NCBI GenBank assembly: GCA_009885185.1
Contig: VFLF01000295.1
Span: forward strand, 1-6,990
DNA length: 6,990 nucleotides
Direction: 5' to 3'
Origin: Nitrosomonadales bacterium
GTDB taxonomy: Bacteria; Pseudomonadota; Gammaproteobacteria; Burkholderiales; SG8-41
The notes beneath the pieces were generated by a model. It made no database searches and had not been told where the DNA came from. It saw nothing but the letters and a program-made list of their open reading frames with translations. Below are positions 6,187 through 6,990 of this stretch, piece by piece (within the stretch, counting starts at the first letter, position 1; every line of letters begins with the position of its first letter). A program made the position numbers and the translations under genes.

Positions 6187-6309
6187 CTACTCCGCGGCAA
6201 CCTCCCGCAACGTCCCCGCCACAGTCCCCACCAATTCATCGATTTGCGCCTTGCTGATGATGAGTGGTGGTGACAACGCGATGATGTCACCGGTAGTGCG
6301 CAAAACAAA
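6187..6309 (-). pseudogene. C-terminal scar of a class III (omega) aminotransferase
   Basis: Reading the minus strand gives about 40 codons ending at a TAG (6189-6187). They contain VLRTTGDIIALSPPLIIS and then KAQIDELVGTVAGTLREVAAE. This matches the extreme C-terminus of PLP-dependent class III aminotransferases (omega-amino acid:pyruvate and related), where a 'GDxIxxSPPLIIxxxxIDE' pattern is typical. The rest of the enzyme, about 400 residues including the PLP lysine, is absent: upstream (higher coordinates) similarity ends near 6309 and an in-frame stop follows about 45 nt further. It is a non-functional relic. It lies 26 nt past the stop of the second lipoprotein gene, on the opposite strand. 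Confidence 0.75.
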
Positions 6310-6390
6310 GGGGTCACGTCTTCCATTTAAAAAACACCCTCCTATATCTCACCCAGTTTACGCAGCGCGGCGGCTAACAGGATAGTCTCG

Positions 6391-6990
6391 ATGAATCACG
6401 TGACGCGCTTTCAGTTACTGACGGGGCTTCCAGCGCGGCTGGCGGCGGCCTTCGGCGCCGCCGAGTTGGTTGCTGCTACGAGCGCGTTGAGCGAACCTGG
6501 AATTGGCCGCTTGCTGCGTTACGATGAACTGCGAATCGGCGGGCGCCTGCTGCCGTCCTCAATACCACGCGTGGTTATCAGTCTTGATCCGCCTATCGAT
6601 GCGCGCTCCCTGTGTGTGGCATGGGGCGTTGAACGCCCGGTCGCCGTCTCGGGAGACGTCCGTCAGCGAAACTGGCACATCCGAATGGCTGGGGATGAGT
6701 TAGCGGATCCATACAGCCGACGCATTGCCGTAACACCCATCCGCGCCGGGCGCTGGGAAGTCGAATTGCGCCTTGCGGGCCGGCCCGCCGGCGGACTGCC
6801 GGACATTGTGGCGGGCGCGTCACCGGCCTACGACATTCTCGAACGCAGCTCCGAGATCTCGCGCATCGAGGTGAATCCAGCCGCAGTGCAGGCGGCGGTC
6901 ATCGGTGGAGGGCATGCCGATGCGCAAACGCTCCTCGTATCGATGGCCTCCAGATACTCGGCATGGCATAGCGGCTGGGCGGTGGACACG
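6391..6990 (+). CDS. Unrecognised protein, N-terminal 200 residues, continues past right edge
   Basis: From the ATG at 6391 there are 200 codons with no stop up to the window end. AGGA at 6379-6382 lies 8 nt before the ATG and gives a reasonable ribosome site. An in-frame stop lies upstream at 6328-6330. Codon third positions are G/C-rich, as in real genes nearby. There is no signal peptide; the first 40 residues are Ala/Leu-rich (LPARLAAAFGAAELVAATSAL). Residues 60-130 look beta-rich, with alternating hydrophobics such as RVVISLDPPI, WHIRMAGDEL and RWEVELRLAG. I do not recognise the family and see no catalytic motif. It could be a cytoplasmic hypothetical protein or the leading domain of something larger; the part seen does not decide this. 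Confidence 0.65.
   Translation, partial: MNHVTRFQLLTGLPARLAAAFGAAELVAATSALSEPGIGRLLRYDELRIGGRLLPSSIPRVVISLDPPIDARSLCVAWGVERPVAVSGDVRQRNWHIRMAGDELADPYSRRIAVTPIRAGRWEVELRLAGRPAGGLPDIVAGASPAYDILERSSEISRIEVNPAAVQAAVIGGGHADAQTLLVSMASRYSAWHSGWAVDT

Noticed and set aside
6339..6348. TCCTATATC considered as a second IS91-like end near the aminotransferase scar
   Set aside because: It shares only a short TCCTATA core with the 4493-4503 terminus, is not followed by GAAC or CAAG, and has no transposase remnant beside it.
6503..6703. Short plus-strand open frame inside the right-edge gene
   Set aside because: It is out of phase with the longer uninterrupted frame from 6391, which has a ribosome site and better codon use.
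1..6990. CRISPR arrays, tRNA or rRNA genes, riboswitches, and a defence or biosynthetic cluster
   Set aside because: Reading both strands showed no regularly spaced direct repeats, no cloverleaf candidates and no set of genes forming such a system.

Overview
The window looks like chromosomal DNA of a GC-rich betaproteobacterium, most likely in the order Burkholderiales. The main reasons are a Bug/TctC-type substrate-binding protein, a protein family greatly expanded in that order, and strong G/C preference at third codon positions. This is inference from content; no rRNA or other phylogenetic marker is present.

Left part (1-3862): the window opens inside a minus-strand ychJ-like gene (SEC-C zinc-motif protein) whose C-terminus lies off the left edge. 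Divergent from it is a plus-strand pair: a periplasmic Bug-type solute receptor (463-1446) followed 68 nt later by a short-chain dehydrogenase/reductase (1515-2261). Facing the pair, with only 14 nt between stop codons, is a complete minus-strand PhoD-type alkaline phosphatase with a twin-arginine signal.

Middle part (about 3940-4860): a region of gene relics. It holds the 3' third of an IS91-family transposase with its downstream tail to about 4503. Directly against that lies an internal fragment of a thiamine-diphosphate (acetolactate-synthase-like) enzyme that lacks both ends. The layout suggests that an IS91-like element entered the ThDP gene at a GAAC tetranucleotide, and that later deletion removed the left part of the element, the 5' part of the ThDP gene and, separately, its 3' part.

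Right part (4861-6990): two consecutive plus-strand genes encode small putative lipoproteins of unknown function (4931-5689 and 5723-6160). After them is a minus-strand scar of about 40 codons that matches the C-terminus of a class III (omega) aminotransferase (6187-6309). Last comes the first 200 codons of an unrecognised plus-strand gene that runs off the right edge (6391-6990).

The receptor and reductase may form a small uptake/catabolism unit. PhoD would release phosphate from phosphodiesters or phosphomonoesters in the periplasm, with no visible link to its neighbours. I do not see a coherent new multi-gene system. The most interesting points are the reductase with Lys in place of the catalytic Tyr, the readable IS91 insertion scar, and the lipoprotein pair sitting among gene relics.
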